From NCBI RefSeq assembly GCF_000741775.1, contig NZ_JGZR01000005.1, positions 124,001 through 188,000 of the forward strand: DNA of 64,000 nucleotides, given 5' to 3'. The position numbers were made by a program, and so were the translations under genes. Below are positions 17,033 to 26,808 of the stretch, in pieces (the stretch's first letter is position 1; the number at the start of each line of letters is the position of its first letter). The notes below the pieces were generated by a model, which saw only the letters and a list, made by a program, of their open reading frames with translations, had not been told where the DNA came from and made no database searches. Origin of the DNA: Bifidobacterium subtile (GTDB taxonomy: Bacteria; Actinomycetota; Actinomycetes; Actinomycetales; Bifidobacteriaceae).

Positions 17033-18925
17033 CTACTCCACCGTCACGGACTTGGCCAGATTGCGGGGCTTGTCGACGTCGTATCCTTTGAGATTGGCCA
17101 TATCCATGGCGAAGAGCTGCAGCGGGACCACGTCGACGAGCGGGCTGAGCAAGGTCGGGCAGATCGGACGCCAGAAGACCACGTCGGCGTAGCGTTCGGC
17201 GTCGGGGTCGCCTTCCTCGGCCACGACGATGGTGAACGCGCCACGCGCCTTGACCTCCTCGATGCCGGAGATGACCTTGTTGTGCAGCGTGTTGCGGCCG
17301 CGCGCCGAAGGCACGATCACCACGACCGGCTCGCCTTCGTCGACCAGCGCGATCGGCCCGTGCTTGAGCTCGCCGGCGGCAAAGCCTTCGGTGAAGGTGT
17401 AGGCGATCTCCTTGAGCTTGAGCGCGCCCTCCATCGCCACCGGGTAGCCCACATGCCGCCCTAAGAACAGGAAGGAATGCGCGTTGAGCATGCGTTTGGC
17501 GGCCTTGTCGACCGTCTCGCACTGCGTGTCGAGCACCCATTGGATCTTGGCGGGCATGGCCTTGAGCTGCGCGACGATGCCGCGAATCTCGTCGGGGAAC
17601 ATCGTGCCTTTGATCTGCGCTAGGTACAGGCCGAGCATGTAGGCTGCCACGACCTGCGCCACGAAGGCCTTCGTGGATGCGACCGCGATCTCCGGCCCGG
17701 CATGCGTGTAGAGCACGGCATCGGATTCGCGCGGAATGGTGGAGCCCTGCGTGTTGCAGATCGCCAGCACGCGCGAGCCCTGTTCGCGGGCGTGGCGCAA
17801 CGCCATAAGCGTGTCCATCGTCTCGCCGGACTGCGAGATGGCTACCACGAGCGTGCGCGGAGTCAGGATCGGGTCGCGGTAACGGAATTCGTGGGCCAGC
17901 TCGATTTCGACCGGAATGCGCACCCAGTGCTCGATCGCGTATTTCGCGACCATGCCGGCGTAGCTCGCCGTGCCGCAGGCGACGACGATGATCTTGTCAA
18001 TGGATTTGAAGTCCTCAAGCGCGATGCGCACCTCGTCCAGCACGATGTCGCCAGCAGTGTTGAATCGGCCGATAAGCGTATTGCCCACGGCTTCGGGATC
18101 CTCGTGGATCTCCTTGTCCATGAACGACGGCCAGCCGCCCTTCTCAGCGGCGCTGGCATCCCAGTCTACGGTGAAGCGCTTGGAATCCGTGACGACATTG
18201 CCTTCGAAATCGGTGACGGTGACGTTATCGGCGCTGATGCACACGGCCTGATCCTGCCCCAATTCCATGGCGTGTTTGGTGTAGGCCACGAAGGCGGCCA
18301 CGTCGGAGCCCAGGAAGTTCTCGCCCTCCCCCAGGCCCACCACGAGCGGCGAGTCGTGCCGTGCGCCGACGACGATATCCGGCTGACGATCGTCGACAGC
18401 CAGCAGTGTGAAGGCGCCGGAGAGCATGCGCGCGACGCGGCGCAGCGATTCGAACAGGTCTGCCTTGCCGGTCTCCTCAATGACCGTGGCGGCGACCTTG
18501 CCCAACAGTTTGGCGGCGACTTCGGTGTCGGTGCCGGAGACGAAGGCATACCCTTCGGTCTGCAGGTTGAAGCGCAGTTCGTTGGCGTTCTCGATGATGC
18601 CGTTGTGAATCAGCGCGATATGGCCGTCGGCGCTGGTATGCGGATGCGCGTTGACATCGCTCGGCTCGCCGTTGGTCGCCCAGCGCGTGTGCCCGATGGC
18701 CACGGTCGCATCCGGCATCGGGCGGCGTTCGAGATCCGTCTCAAGATTGGCCAGCCGGCCGGCCTTCTTGCGCACGGCGACCGAACCCATGCCGGGGGCC
18801 GTAAGCGCCACGCCCGCGGAATCGTAGCCGCGGTATTCCAGACGACGCAGACCCTGCAGGCAGACTTCCAAAGGCTTGCCGCAGGCGGTCGTGACATTTC
18901 CTGCATATCCAACGATTCCACACAT
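17033..18925 (-). CDS. glmS: Glutamine-fructose-6-phosphate aminotransferase (isomerizing)
   Basis: This 630-residue enzyme makes glucosamine-6-phosphate from fructose-6-phosphate and glutamine, the entry to peptidoglycan amino sugars. The N-terminal glutaminase starts MCGIVGYAG, with Cys2 the nucleophile after Met removal; GHTRWATNGEPSDVNAHPH is also present. Two SIS sugar-isomerase domains follow (CGTASYAGMVAKYAIE; GRHVGYPVAMEGALKLKEI), and the chain ends KPRNLAKSVTVE as usual. Length is slightly above the ~605-residue norm because of the linker around residues 215-300. No glmS-ribozyme is evident upstream, which fits its restriction mainly to Firmicutes. Confidence 0.97.
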   Translation of the reverse strand: MCGIVGYAGNVTTACGKPLEVCLQGLRRLEYRGYDSAGVALTAPGMGSVAVRKKAGRLANLETDLERRPMPDATVAIGHTRWATNGEPSDVNAHPHTSADGHIALIHNGIIENANELRFNLQTEGYAFVSGTDTEVAAKLLGKVAATVIEETGKADLFESLRRVARMLSGAFTLLAVDDRQPDIVVGARHDSPLVVGLGEGENFLGSDVAAFVAYTKHAMELGQDQAVCISADNVTVTDFEGNVVTDSKRFTVDWDASAAEKGGWPSFMDKEIHEDPEAVGNTLIGRFNTAGDIVLDEVRIALEDFKSIDKIIVVACGTASYAGMVAKYAIEHWVRIPVEIELAHEFRYRDPILTPRTLVVAISQSGETMDTLMALRHAREQGSRVLAICNTQGSTIPRESDAVLYTHAGPEIAVASTKAFVAQVVAAYMLGLYLAQIKGTMFPDEIRGIVAQLKAMPAKIQWVLDTQCETVDKAAKRMLNAHSFLFLGRHVGYPVAMEGALKLKEIAYTFTEGFAAGELKHGPIALVDEGEPVVVIVPSARGRNTLHNKVISGIEEVKARGAFTIVVAEEGDPDAERYADVVFWRPICPTLLSPLVDVVPLQLFAMDMANLKGYDVDKPRNLAKSVTVE

Positions 18926-19176
18926 GGTTCACCAGTCTATGGGAAATTTTCGGAATGCGCCCATGCTTCGTGTGAATATTCACGCAGTCCGTATATTCCT
19001 GAGCGTGTGCATGCACCCATGCTCGTGTTTTCGTCACGCAGAAAGGGCTGTTCGTGTGACGCACCGATTAGAACCGTCAGCCTCCCGTGTTGCCGTCACG
19101 CGATCAAGCTGATGTGCGTAGCGCCTTTATCAGGGCCGCCATTCGCCGTCCTGTCGCGTGAAGAGAACCGAGCCGG

Positions 19177-20040
19177 CTACAGCACGTGGTTGAGGAAGTC
19201 CTTGAATCGCTGCTCCGTGGGATTGTCCAGAATCTCCGGCCCGCCCTTCTCCACGACCACACCGCCGTTCATGAAGACGATCTGGTCGCCCACTTCGCGA
19301 GCGAAGCCGATCTCGTGCGTGACGACGATCATCGTCATGCCGCCGTCGGCCAGCGAGCGCATGACGCCCAGCACCTCGCCGACGAGTTCGGGATCGAGCG
19401 CGGAGGTCGGCTCGTCGAAGAGCATGATCTCGGGTTTCATCGCCAGTGCGCGGGCAATGGCGACGCGCTGCTGCTGGCCGCCGGAAAGCTGCGCGGGATA
19501 GTAATCCAGCCGCTCGGCCAGACCGACCCTGGTCAGTTCGTTGATGGCCTCTTCGCGCGCCGTGGATTTGGACTCCTTGGCCACATGCACGGGGGCTTCC
19601 ATGACGTTTTCGAGAGCCGTCTTGTGCGGGAAGAGATTGAAGCGCTGGAACACCATGCCGAGCTTCTCGCGCTGACGGGCGATTTCCTTTTCGTTCAGCG
19701 CCTGCAGGCACTCCTCGCCGTGGCGGGTCACCGGGCGATAGCCGACGAGTTCGCCGTCGACGGCAATGCGGCCTCCCGAAAGCGTTTCCAGCTGATTGAT
19801 CAGGCGCAGGAACGTCGACTTTCCCGAGCCGGATGGCCCCAAGATCACCGTGACCGTACCCGGCATAACCGTCATATCGACGCCTTTGAGCACATGCAGG
19901 GAGCCGAAGCGCTTCTGCACGCCGATGGCCTGCACGGCGGGTGCGCCGTCCCCGGTGACCCGCTGAGCCCTAGGAACGACCGAGTCGAAATGGGCATCGC
20001 CAGACTGTGTATTCACCGGATTGTTCGCTGTAGTTGTCAT
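19177..20040 (-). CDS. Polar amino-acid ABC transporter ATP-binding protein (GlnQ-like)
   Basis: About 287 residues. After ~30 variable residues the ABC domain shows Walker [19 protein letters not shown], signature [16 protein letters not shown], Walker [21 protein letters not shown] and the H-loop VTHE. This sequence pattern is that of polar amino-acid (HisP/GlnQ) importers. The second of two adjacent ATGs was chosen because GAGG then has better spacing. The gene follows the permease by about 10 bp and, with two binding proteins upstream, forms an importer operon. Confidence 0.92.
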   Translation of the reverse strand: MTTTANNPVNTQSGDAHFDSVVPRAQRVTGDGAPAVQAIGVQKRFGSLHVLKGVDMTVMPGTVTVILGPSGSGKSTFLRLINQLETLSGGRIAVDGELVGYRPVTRHGEECLQALNEKEIARQREKLGMVFQRFNLFPHKTALENVMEAPVHVAKESKSTAREEAINELTRVGLAERLDYYPAQLSGGQQQRVAIARALAMKPEIMLFDEPTSALDPELVGEVLGVMRSLADGGMTMIVVTHEIGFAREVGDQIVFMNGGVVVEKGGPEILDNPTEQRFKDFLNHVL

Positions 20041-20050
20041 CATGCCTCGT

Positions 20051-21040
20051 TCACGCGTTCAGGCCCACGAAGGTGGCCTGGTTGCCTTTGCTCACATCGT
20101 TTTTCACTTCGCCTTCGGTTTTGCCCGGCAGCGGGACGGCGTCCTTCGGCGGCCATACGCGCCGCTGGTCGAAGCCTTTGCCGAAGTGCCGCTCCAGGTA
20201 CGCCTGCCCGACCATGAGAATCGAAGTGATGAGCAAGTACCAGACGCAGGCCACAAGCAGCAGCGGAATCGGCTTGTAGATACGGTTGGCGATGGCGTTG
20301 GTAGCAAACTGCAGCTCGAGCCCGAAGGGCACGGCGGTGACCAGCGAGGTCGTTTTGAGCATGCCGATCGTTTCGTTGCCCGTCGGCGGCACGATGATGC
20401 GCATGGCCTGCGGCAGGATGATGCGGCGCATGATCTTGGAGCTGCGCATGCCCAGCGCCTTCGCCGCCTCCGACTGCCCGGGGTCGACCGCCTCAAGGCC
20501 GGCGCGTACGATTTCCGCCAGGTACGCGGCCTCGTTCAAGGCCAATCCCAAGATGGCCGGCAGCAATCCGGCCTGAATCGCCTGGGTGAAGCGGTCGGAA
20601 TCCATCGACCAGAAGCTGATGCTCGTGAAAGGCACTCCCAGCGATATCTGCGGAATCAGCACCGAGAACAGGCCCCAGAACACCAGCTGCGTCCATACAG
20701 GCGTGCCGCGGAAGAACCAGATGTAGAACCAGCTCACGCCGCGCAGCACCGGGTTCAGGGATTTGCGCATGACGGCGAGCAGCACGGCCAGGATGATGGC
20801 GATAAGCATCGAGGCCACCGTCAGAATCAGGGTCCACGCAATGCCTCTGAGCACGTTCTGGTCGAAGAGATACTTCCAGACGATAGGCCAGTCCATGTTC
20901 TTGTTGGTTACCATGCCCTGAATCAGCATCAGGGCAAGGAGGGCGACGATGACGCCCGCCACGAGGGAGCCGATATGCCTTACCGGCAGCACCGTGACGT
21001 CATCGAGACCATCCTCATCGGATTTCTGGTTTTGCGACAT
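20051..21040 (-). CDS. Polar amino-acid ABC transporter permease (HisM/GlnP-like)
   Basis: This 329-residue membrane protein has a short charged N-terminus, a first segment [20 protein letters not shown] and four to five more. Family motifs include [41 protein letters not shown] (split over two helices) and the ATPase-contact loop [23 protein letters not shown] single permease gene is normal for this type because it homodimerises. It lies 132 bp downstream of the nearer binding-protein gene. Confidence 0.92.
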   Translation of the reverse strand: MSQNQKSDEDGLDDVTVLPVRHIGSLVAGVIVALLALMLIQGMVTNKNMDWPIVWKYLFDQNVLRGIAWTLILTVASMLIAIILAVLLAVMRKSLNPVLRGVSWFYIWFFRGTPVWTQLVFWGLFSVLIPQISLGVPFTSISFWSMDSDRFTQAIQAGLLPAILGLALNEAAYLAEIVRAGLEAVDPGQSEAAKALGMRSSKIMRRIILPQAMRIIVPPTGNETIGMLKTTSLVTAVPFGLELQFATNAIANRIYKPIPLLLVACVWYLLITSILMVGQAYLERHFGKGFDQRRVWPPKDAVPLPGKTEGEVKNDVSKGNQATFVGLNA

Positions 21041-21172
21041 TCCTAATCCTCTTTCTCGCCTGATGCCCGGCGACCGCTGCGGAGCATGCCGTCAGCCGGG
21101 TGTTTCGTCCAATCCCCGCGCGGCCTTCGAGCGCCCGCGTCAAGCCGAGCCGCTCTAAGGAGCAAGCGCAGC

Positions 21173-22102
21173 CTATTCGACGCTGGGGTTGACCTCGGCC
21201 TTGTCGATGGCGCCGGAGGATACGCCCCAAGTGCTCAGGATCTTCTTGTAGGTGCCGTCGTCCATGAGCTTCTGCATGGCCTTCTGCACCGCCTGCACGG
21301 TAGCGGCGTCGCCCTTCTTGACGACGATGCCTTCAGGCGCGATGTCGACGTCCTTGCCGAGTGCCTGCAGCGTGTCGCCGGTCTGCTTGATCGCATATCC
21401 GGCCACCGGGGTGTCCGCGTAGAACGCATCAGCCTTGCCCGATGCCACGGCGGTGGTCACATCGGTCTGCATCTTGAGGGACTGGATCTGGATGGGCTTC
21501 TTGCCGTCTGCCGAGCACTGCTTGTCAAGCGTCTGCGCGGCGCTTTCCTGAGTCGTTCCCGTCTGCACGGCGAGCTTGTGGCCGCACAAGTCCGAGGTGT
21601 CGATCTTCTTGGGGTTGCCCTTCTGCACGACGAAGGTGGAGCCGGCGTTGAAGTAGGTGACGAAATCGACGGCCGCGAGGCGTTCCTTGGTCACGGTGAA
21701 CGAGGAGATGCCGATGTCGTATTTGGAGCCGACCGAAGGGATGATCGAGTCGAAGGTGGAGCTGACGGTCACTGCTTTGAGACCAAACACAGCCGCGAGA
21801 GCCTTGGTCAGGTCCACATCGAAGCCGATGGGCGTCTTGCCGTCCTCGTCGAGGAATTCAGCCGGCGCGTACGACGTGTCGGAGCCGACGGTGAGCTTGC
21901 CGTCCTTGCTCACCGACTCCGGCAGCAGGGCGGCAATGGCATCGTCCTTCTTGATGGAGCTGACGTCATAGCCTTTGTTGGACGACGATGAGGACGACGA
22001 GTCTCCTGAACCCGCGTTGTTGGTGCCGCAGGCCGCTGCCGACACGATCATGGCAGCGCCGAGCGCGACGGCCGAAATCCGTTTGATTAATTTGCTGGAC
22101 AT
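21173..22102 (-). CDS. Amino-acid ABC transporter substrate-binding lipoprotein, copy 1
   Basis: A 309-residue family 3 binding protein. The signal peptide ends in the lipobox VSAAACG, followed by a Ser-rich linker and the bilobed domain. Family marks are LTVGSDTSYAPAEFLDEDGKTPIGFDVDL (two stretches), IIPSVGSKYDIGISSFTVTKER and GTTQESAAQTLDKQC. It should present a polar amino acid to the permease and ATPase downstream. It is clearly paralogous to the next gene upstream: both are 309 residues, and the C-terminal halves are nearly identical. The start at 22102 is the first ATG in front of a proper signal peptide. Confidence 0.92.
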   Translation of the reverse strand: MSSKLIKRISAVALGAAMIVSAAACGTNNAGSGDSSSSSSSNKGYDVSSIKKDDAIAALLPESVSKDGKLTVGSDTSYAPAEFLDEDGKTPIGFDVDLTKALAAVFGLKAVTVSSTFDSIIPSVGSKYDIGISSFTVTKERLAAVDFVTYFNAGSTFVVQKGNPKKIDTSDLCGHKLAVQTGTTQESAAQTLDKQCSADGKKPIQIQSLKMQTDVTTAVASGKADAFYADTPVAGYAIKQTGDTLQALGKDVDIAPEGIVVKKGDAATVQAVQKAMQKLMDDGTYKKILSTWGVSSGAIDKAEVNPSVE

Positions 22103-22273
22103 ACCCGTATCCCTTTTTCTCTTATGGTTCTCTGGTCTCGTTCGACGCATGGCGTGCGCCGATATGCGTTCACACACTAGGCACGCATTGCTACGAGAGC
22201 GTTACATGCCCATCGTAGGACAGATCGCGGGAAGAAGCCATAAGGGATGCGGGCAAAGGCCCGGCTTCGTCAG

Positions 22274-23203
22274 CTACACTGCAGGATTGATCTCGGCCTT
22301 CTCGATCGCGCCAGAGGAGACGCCCCAGTGCCCGAGGATCTTCTTGTACGTGCCGTCGTCCATGAGCTTCTGCAGGGCCTTCTGCACCGCCTGAGCGGTG
22401 GCGGCGTCGCCCTTCTTGATGATGATGCCTTCGGGCGCGACGTCGACGTCATTGCCGATGGTCTGCAGAGTGCCGTTGGTCAGCTTGACGGCGTAGCCGG
22501 CGACCGGGCTATCCGCGTAGAATACGTCGGCTTTGCCGGTTGCCACGGCGGTGGTCGCATCGCTCTGCGCCTTGAAAGACTGGATCTGCATGGGCTTCTT
22601 GCCTGCAGCCGTGCACTGCTTGCTCAGCGCTCCCACTGCGCTTTCCTGGATGGTTCCGGTTCCCACGGCGAACTTGTCGCCGCACAGGTCGGAGCTGTCG
22701 ATCTTCTTGGGGTTGCCCTTCTGCACGACGTAAGTGGAGCCGGCGTTGAAGTAGCTGACGAAATCCACCGATTTGAGGCGTTCCTTGGTCACCGTGAACG
22801 CGGACATGCCGATGTCGTATTTGGAGCCGACCGAGGGAATGATCGAGTCGAAGCTGGAGGGGACGGTCTTCTCCTTGAGACCGAGCACGGCCGCGACGGC
22901 CTTGGAGATATCCACATCGTACCCTATCACCGTCTTGCCGTCGGCATCGAGGAATTCGGCCGGCGCATAAGAAATATCGGAGCCGACGGTGAGCGTGTCG
23001 TCCTTGGTCACCGATGCGGGCAGAATGGCGGCGATGGCATCATCCTTGTTGATGGCGCTGACGTCGTAGCTCTTGATGGTCGCCGACGAGGCATCGGACG
23101 ACGAGTCCGCATCGGTGGTGCCGCAGGCGGCTGCCGATACGATCATGGCCGTGCCGAGCGTTACGGCGGCAAGGGCTTTCAGCCCTTTGGCATAATGGGT
23201 CAT
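22274..23203 (-). CDS. Amino-acid ABC transporter substrate-binding lipoprotein, copy 2
   Basis: Also 309 residues, with lipobox VSAAACG and the same family 3 fold as the neighbour. Differences concentrate in the linker after the Cys, in lobe 1 (EKTVPSSFDSIIP against KAVTVSSTFDSIIP) and around the glutamine-rich stretch GTIQESAVGALSKQC. The two copies could bind different amino acids and share one translocator, or be a recent dosage duplication. It is the first gene of the operon. The ATG at 23203 was chosen over distant in-frame ATGs because it directly precedes the signal peptide. Confidence 0.92.
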   Translation of the reverse strand: MTHYAKGLKALAAVTLGTAMIVSAAACGTTDADSSSDASSATIKSYDVSAINKDDAIAAILPASVTKDDTLTVGSDISYAPAEFLDADGKTVIGYDVDISKAVAAVLGLKEKTVPSSFDSIIPSVGSKYDIGMSAFTVTKERLKSVDFVSYFNAGSTYVVQKGNPKKIDSSDLCGDKFAVGTGTIQESAVGALSKQCTAAGKKPMQIQSFKAQSDATTAVATGKADVFYADSPVAGYAVKLTNGTLQTIGNDVDVAPEGIIIKKGDAATAQAVQKALQKLMDDGTYKKILGHWGVSSGAIEKAEINPAV

Positions 23204-23514
23204 AGTGAGTCTTCTCTCTGTATGTTCTGTGGTTTCGCTGCCTGGAGCCGTACTGCTCTGAGATGCCCCAGCCGCTGACGAGACTTCAGACGGCATGGCT
23301 GCGAGACGGCACGAGCGCATGACGGCATAGCCGAGGCACCGATGTGTGTGCAGCGCAGATATAAGACGATGCAAACACGCAGGCCACAGGCCACAGGCCA
23401 GTGCATCTGCATCATCGCACAAGTGCTGCGCCGTCGATGTCTGCACGCTATAAACTACCGCGGCATGTTGACTGCGCTGTCATGACCGTGCCATCAGCAC
23501 GTCATCGCCCAACG
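23204..23514. other. 311-bp intergenic region upstream of the amino-acid transport operon
   Basis: It should hold the operon promoter. A short tandem repeat of ACAGGCC-type units lies at about 23385-23400 and TATAAGACGATG at 23360-23371. No gene or strong dyad was seen. Confidence 0.4.
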
Positions 23515-24018
23515 CTACGAGCGCGAACGCAGGTTCTTGTAGCGCATCGCCCGCTGGGCCTCGCGCTTGTCCTGCTCCTCGCGCAGCGCTTGGCGCTTGT
23601 CGTATTCGCGCCTGCCCCGTCCTACGGCGATCTCCACTTTGACCCGGCCGTCTTTGAAATACAGGCTGAGCGGCACGATGGTGTACCCCTTGGCTTCGGT
23701 CTGGCGGGTGAGCTTGGCGATCTGCGCGGCATGGAGCAGCAGTTTGCGCTTGCGCTTGGGGGCGTGGTTGTTCCATGTGCCATTGAGGTATTCGGGGATG
23801 TTGGCGTTTTCCAGCCATATCTCGCCGCGGCGGTCAATCGAGACGAAGGATTCGGCCAGCGACGCCCTGCCTTCGCGCAGCGATTTGACCTCGGTGCCGG
23901 TCAGGGCGATTCCCGCCTCATACCGGTCCTCGATCTCGTAGTCGTGCCGCGCCTTACGGTTCAGCGCAATCGTTGTCGTTCCCTGTTCCTTGGCCAAAGT
24001 CTCCCCCTTTCCTTCCAT
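23515..24018 (-). CDS. smpB: SsrA-binding protein SmpB
   Basis: This 167-residue RNA-binding protein delivers tmRNA to stalled ribosomes for trans-translation. Motifs are [38 protein letters not shown]-equivalent NANIPEY and the basic C-terminal tail [17 protein letters not shown]. Length matches the family. It is the last gene of the prfB-ftsE-ftsX-hydrolase-smpB cluster, an arrangement common in Actinobacteria. tmRNA itself was not found in the window. Confidence 0.96.
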   Translation of the reverse strand: MEGKGETLAKEQGTTTIALNRKARHDYEIEDRYEAGIALTGTEVKSLREGRASLAESFVSIDRRGEIWLENANIPEYLNGTWNNHAPKRKRKLLLHAAQIAKLTRQTEAKGYTIVPLSLYFKDGRVKVEIAVGRGRREYDKRQALREEQDKREAQRAMRYKNLRSRS

Positions 24019-24212
24019 GCTCTAGACATGACGGCTTCATAAGCGCAGACGTGCGTATGTGCGGGTCCATGCTGTTTCATGCCGATTTCGTGTGCACCAC
24101 GACGATAGCACGATGCGTGACGCACCCATGGGACGTGCGGCGGCGGACGAGCATCAGCCCGCAGCCGGCAGCAGGGTCAAGCCCATCGCGCTGCCGGGCT
24201 TTAAGTCGGACT

Positions 24213-25628
24213 TTAGTAGTGCACGTACTGGTAGTTCCACGGGTCGCTGATGGTGTCCCAGGCCGGGAATGTCCCGAACCCGGTGCCGCCTTCGGAGATC
24301 AGCACGGAGCCGTCGGAATTGACGCGCTCGACGACGGCGACGTGGCCGTACTGCCAGTCGGCGGTCCAATGCCCGCCGACGCTCTGGCCGGGGAGGAACA
24401 CCATTGCGGCGCCGACATGCGGCGTGTTGTTCACCAGGTAGCCCATGCCGCGCGCCGTGGCCGCCCATTGGCCGCCGTTGCCCATGTAGGACCCGACAGG
24501 CAAGCCCAGCTCGGAACGACGCAGATAGGCCCATAGCGTGCACTGGCGCGAGGGGTAGGCGCTGCCGCCAACCGTATTGCCGGTGTAGTGCCCGTAGCAG
24601 TACGAGGAGCCCGAGGGGCAGTTGCCGGGGACACCGTAGTTCATGCCGCTGGCGCCGCCGCCACCGCCGTTGTTCTGCGCCGGAGCCGCTGGTGCCGGGG
24701 CCGGCTGGAGCGGTGCTGCGCCGCCGCCGCTCGTCTGCTGCTGGCCGCCGTTGCCCGGGTCCGGAGCGGCAGCCGCCTGGGCGGCCATCTGCTCATTGTA
24801 GGAATCGATCTGCGATTTGAGCGTGACTATGTCAGCGGCTTCCTTGGCCGCCTTGCTGGTCAGCCCGCTTTTCTGCTCTTCCAGGCTGGCGCGGGACTCA
24901 TTGCCCTTTTCCCGCAAGGCCTGCAGCTGAGTCTGCTTGTCCTGGGCGGCCTGCGCCGCGCTCTGGGCGGAGGCTGCCTGCGCATCAGCCTGCTGCTTGA
25001 GGTCGGAGATCTGCTGCTCGATGGCGTTGAGGCGCTCTTTGCGGTTCTTCGAAGTGTTGAGCGTCGTGGCGGCGTCATTCGCCGCATTCGCCTCGCTGCG
25101 CGCGATGGCCGCGTCCGACTGCATCGAATTGACGAATTGATCGGTTGTCTTGGATTTGGTGACCACGTCCATCACTTCGGAGGCGTTGGAGCCGTGGAGG
25201 CTGTCGCGGGCGAGCTGGGCGACGGCTTCTTTGGCGTCGTCGTAGTCGGCGCCGGTCTGCTTGATCTTCTCTTCGAGGTCGCTCTGGTCCTTTTTGGCCG
25301 CATCAAGCCGTTCGCTGGTCGCCTGGGCAAGGCTTTGCGCCTGCTCGGCCTGCTGCTGGGCGGCTGTGGCCGCCTGCTGCGCCTGCGGAATCTGGTTCTC
25401 CGTCAGATCGTTCAAGGCCAGAATCTGGTCTGCAAGATTCTGATCCACCCCCGCGAGCTGCTGTTTAAGGCTCTCCTGATTCTGCAGCTTGTTCTGGTAG
25501 GCGTTCCAGTCGGGCGCGGCTTGCGCCTGCGGCACCGCCACCAAGGTGCCTATCGAACCGGCGGCAAATATGCTGGCCATAGCCAGCGCAATCCCCACAG
25601 CGGCGTTGATGCGTTTCGCGTGCGTCAT
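24213..25628 (-). CDS. Secreted CHAP-domain peptidoglycan hydrolase with coiled-coil N-terminus
   Basis: 471 residues: a signal peptide (to about residue 38, VPQAQA), then ~220 residues of Gln/Ala/Glu/Lys-rich coiled coil, then a Pro/Ala/Gly linker (AAPLQPAPAPAAPAQNNGGG). A C-terminal CHAP amidase/endopeptidase domain follows (about 330-471). The probable catalytic Cys is in SRQCTLWAYLRRSE and the His in QYGHVAVVERVNSDGS. The build matches PcsB/CwlO-type hydrolases whose coiled coil docks onto FtsX and is activated by FtsE. The ftsEX genes immediately upstream support that role in septal wall cleavage. Confidence 0.9.
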   Translation of the reverse strand: MTHAKRINAAVGIALAMASIFAAGSIGTLVAVPQAQAAPDWNAYQNKLQNQESLKQQLAGVDQNLADQILALNDLTENQIPQAQQAATAAQQQAEQAQSLAQATSERLDAAKKDQSDLEEKIKQTGADYDDAKEAVAQLARDSLHGSNASEVMDVVTKSKTTDQFVNSMQSDAAIARSEANAANDAATTLNTSKNRKERLNAIEQQISDLKQQADAQAASAQSAAQAAQDKQTQLQALREKGNESRASLEEQKSGLTSKAAKEAADIVTLKSQIDSYNEQMAAQAAAAPDPGNGGQQQTSGGGAAPLQPAPAPAAPAQNNGGGGGASGMNYGVPGNCPSGSSYCYGHYTGNTVGGSAYPSRQCTLWAYLRRSELGLPVGSYMGNGGQWAATARGMGYLVNNTPHVGAAMVFLPGQSVGGHWTADWQYGHVAVVERVNSDGSVLISEGGTGFGTFPAWDTISDPWNYQYVHY

Positions 25629-25881
25629 TCTTATTCAAGCCTTTCCTTTAGCGCTTGGCTCCCCCAGTGCTGTCAGGTTGCACGGCATATTTCAACTGCA
25701 CCGCGCACTTCAATTCCGCAGCGTTTTCCAATTCCGCAGCGAGTTGCGACCGCTGTGGATTGAGGCTGCTGCGCATTGAGCGTACCGTGCGTACAGCGTA
25801 CCGCGCACGTGGATACCCAGTGTAGTAAATGCTTCTGAGCATGCCAAGAGTCCCGCGTGTGCCCAAGCGCCCCAAGCATTC
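25629..25881. other. 253-bp gap with short direct repeats
   Basis: CAATTCCGCAGCG is repeated at about 25711 and 25730, and GTACCGTGCGTACAGCGTACCG at 25779-25800 has internal repeats of CGTAC. No gene or clear terminator lies between ftsX and the hydrolase gene. Confidence 0.4.
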
Positions 25882-26805
25882 TCACGCCTTGAGATAACGG
25901 CGCAGGGAGATGGCCGAGGCAAATGCCGACAGCGCCATCGCGCCGAGCACGAGCGCGGGGGCCACGACCCAGACGGTTTTCTGATTGATGTACGGCATCC
26001 ACTGCACCGTCTGCGCCAGGCCGTCGGTGATGAACACCTTGACGATGCCGCTCAGTGCGCCGCAAGCCAGCAAAGAGCCTAGGAACGAGGCGATGACGCC
26101 CTCCAGGATGAACGGCAATCGAATCGTCCAGTTCGATGCCCCGACCAGGCGCATGATCTCCGTCTCGTTCTTGCGCGAGGCAGCGCTCATGCGAATCGTC
26201 GTGCCGGTAAGCAGTATGGCGACCACCACCATCACGGCCGCCAGCACCACGGTGACGACGGTCGCCTTGTTGAGCACATTGAATACCGGATCGAAGATCT
26301 GCCGCTGGTCGACCACTTCCTCGACGCCGGTGCGCCCGGAGAGCACTTCGGAGACGACCTGATACTTGGTCGGATCGGAGAGCTTGAGCCGCAGCGTATC
26401 CTGCATGTTCGCGGCAGTCAGCGTACGCCCTTGGAAGACGCCATTGGGGTGCTGCTTCAGAAACTGGTTCCTGTAGAAATCCTCGCGGCTCTGGTACGTG
26501 ATCTTCGAGACCACGCCCCCCAGCTCCTGATGGATGACGTTTTCGAGATCGACGATCTCCTGCTTCGTCGGAGCCTTGCCGGAAGCGCAGGAGGCCGCTT
26601 GGCTGGTGCCGTCGGGGCACATCCATACCACGATCTCGACCTTGTCGTACCAGTCGCCCTTGGCCTTGGTGACCTGCGCCTGCATCAGGCCGGAGGCGCC
26701 GATGAACAGGAAGGAGATGAAGGTGACGAGCATCACCGACAGAATCATCGAGACATTCTGTTTCAGGCTCGTCCAGGTCTCGGAAAGTATGAATCGCGTC
26801 CTCAT
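25882..26805 (-). CDS. ftsX: Cell-division protein FtsX
   Basis: This 307-residue membrane protein forms the FtsEX complex that controls septal wall hydrolases. It starts MRTRFILSETWTSLKQN, the typical FtsX opening. The first membrane segment is VSMILSVMLVTFISFLFIG. An external domain (about residues 45-170) follows, then three more segments, including VVTVVLAAVMVVVAILLTG and the last near the C-terminus. The loop RKNETEIMRLVGASNWTIRLPF is the FtsX consensus. The gene begins 3 bp after the ftsE stop and is probably translationally coupled. Confidence 0.95.
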   Translation of the reverse strand: MRTRFILSETWTSLKQNVSMILSVMLVTFISFLFIGASGLMQAQVTKAKGDWYDKVEIVVWMCPDGTSQAASCASGKAPTKQEIVDLENVIHQELGGVVSKITYQSREDFYRNQFLKQHPNGVFQGRTLTAANMQDTLRLKLSDPTKYQVVSEVLSGRTGVEEVVDQRQIFDPVFNVLNKATVVTVVLAAVMVVVAILLTGTTIRMSAASRKNETEIMRLVGASNWTIRLPFILEGVIASFLGSLLACGALSGIVKVFITDGLAQTVQWMPYINQKTVWVVAPALVLGAMALSAFASAISLRRYLKA

Positions 26806-26808
26806 CGC

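Noticed and set aside
17033..18925. glmS ribozyme in the glmS leader
   Set aside because: The leader upstream of 18925 shows no ribozyme-like pseudoknot sequence, and this control is mostly confined to Firmicutes.
17702..19501. 599-residue open frame opposite glmS and the adjoining ABC ATPase
   Set aside because: It spans two real genes on the other strand and has no domain of its own.
23204..24212. tmRNA gene next to smpB
   Set aside because: No tRNA-Ala-like ends or tag-peptide reading frame could be recognised around smpB.
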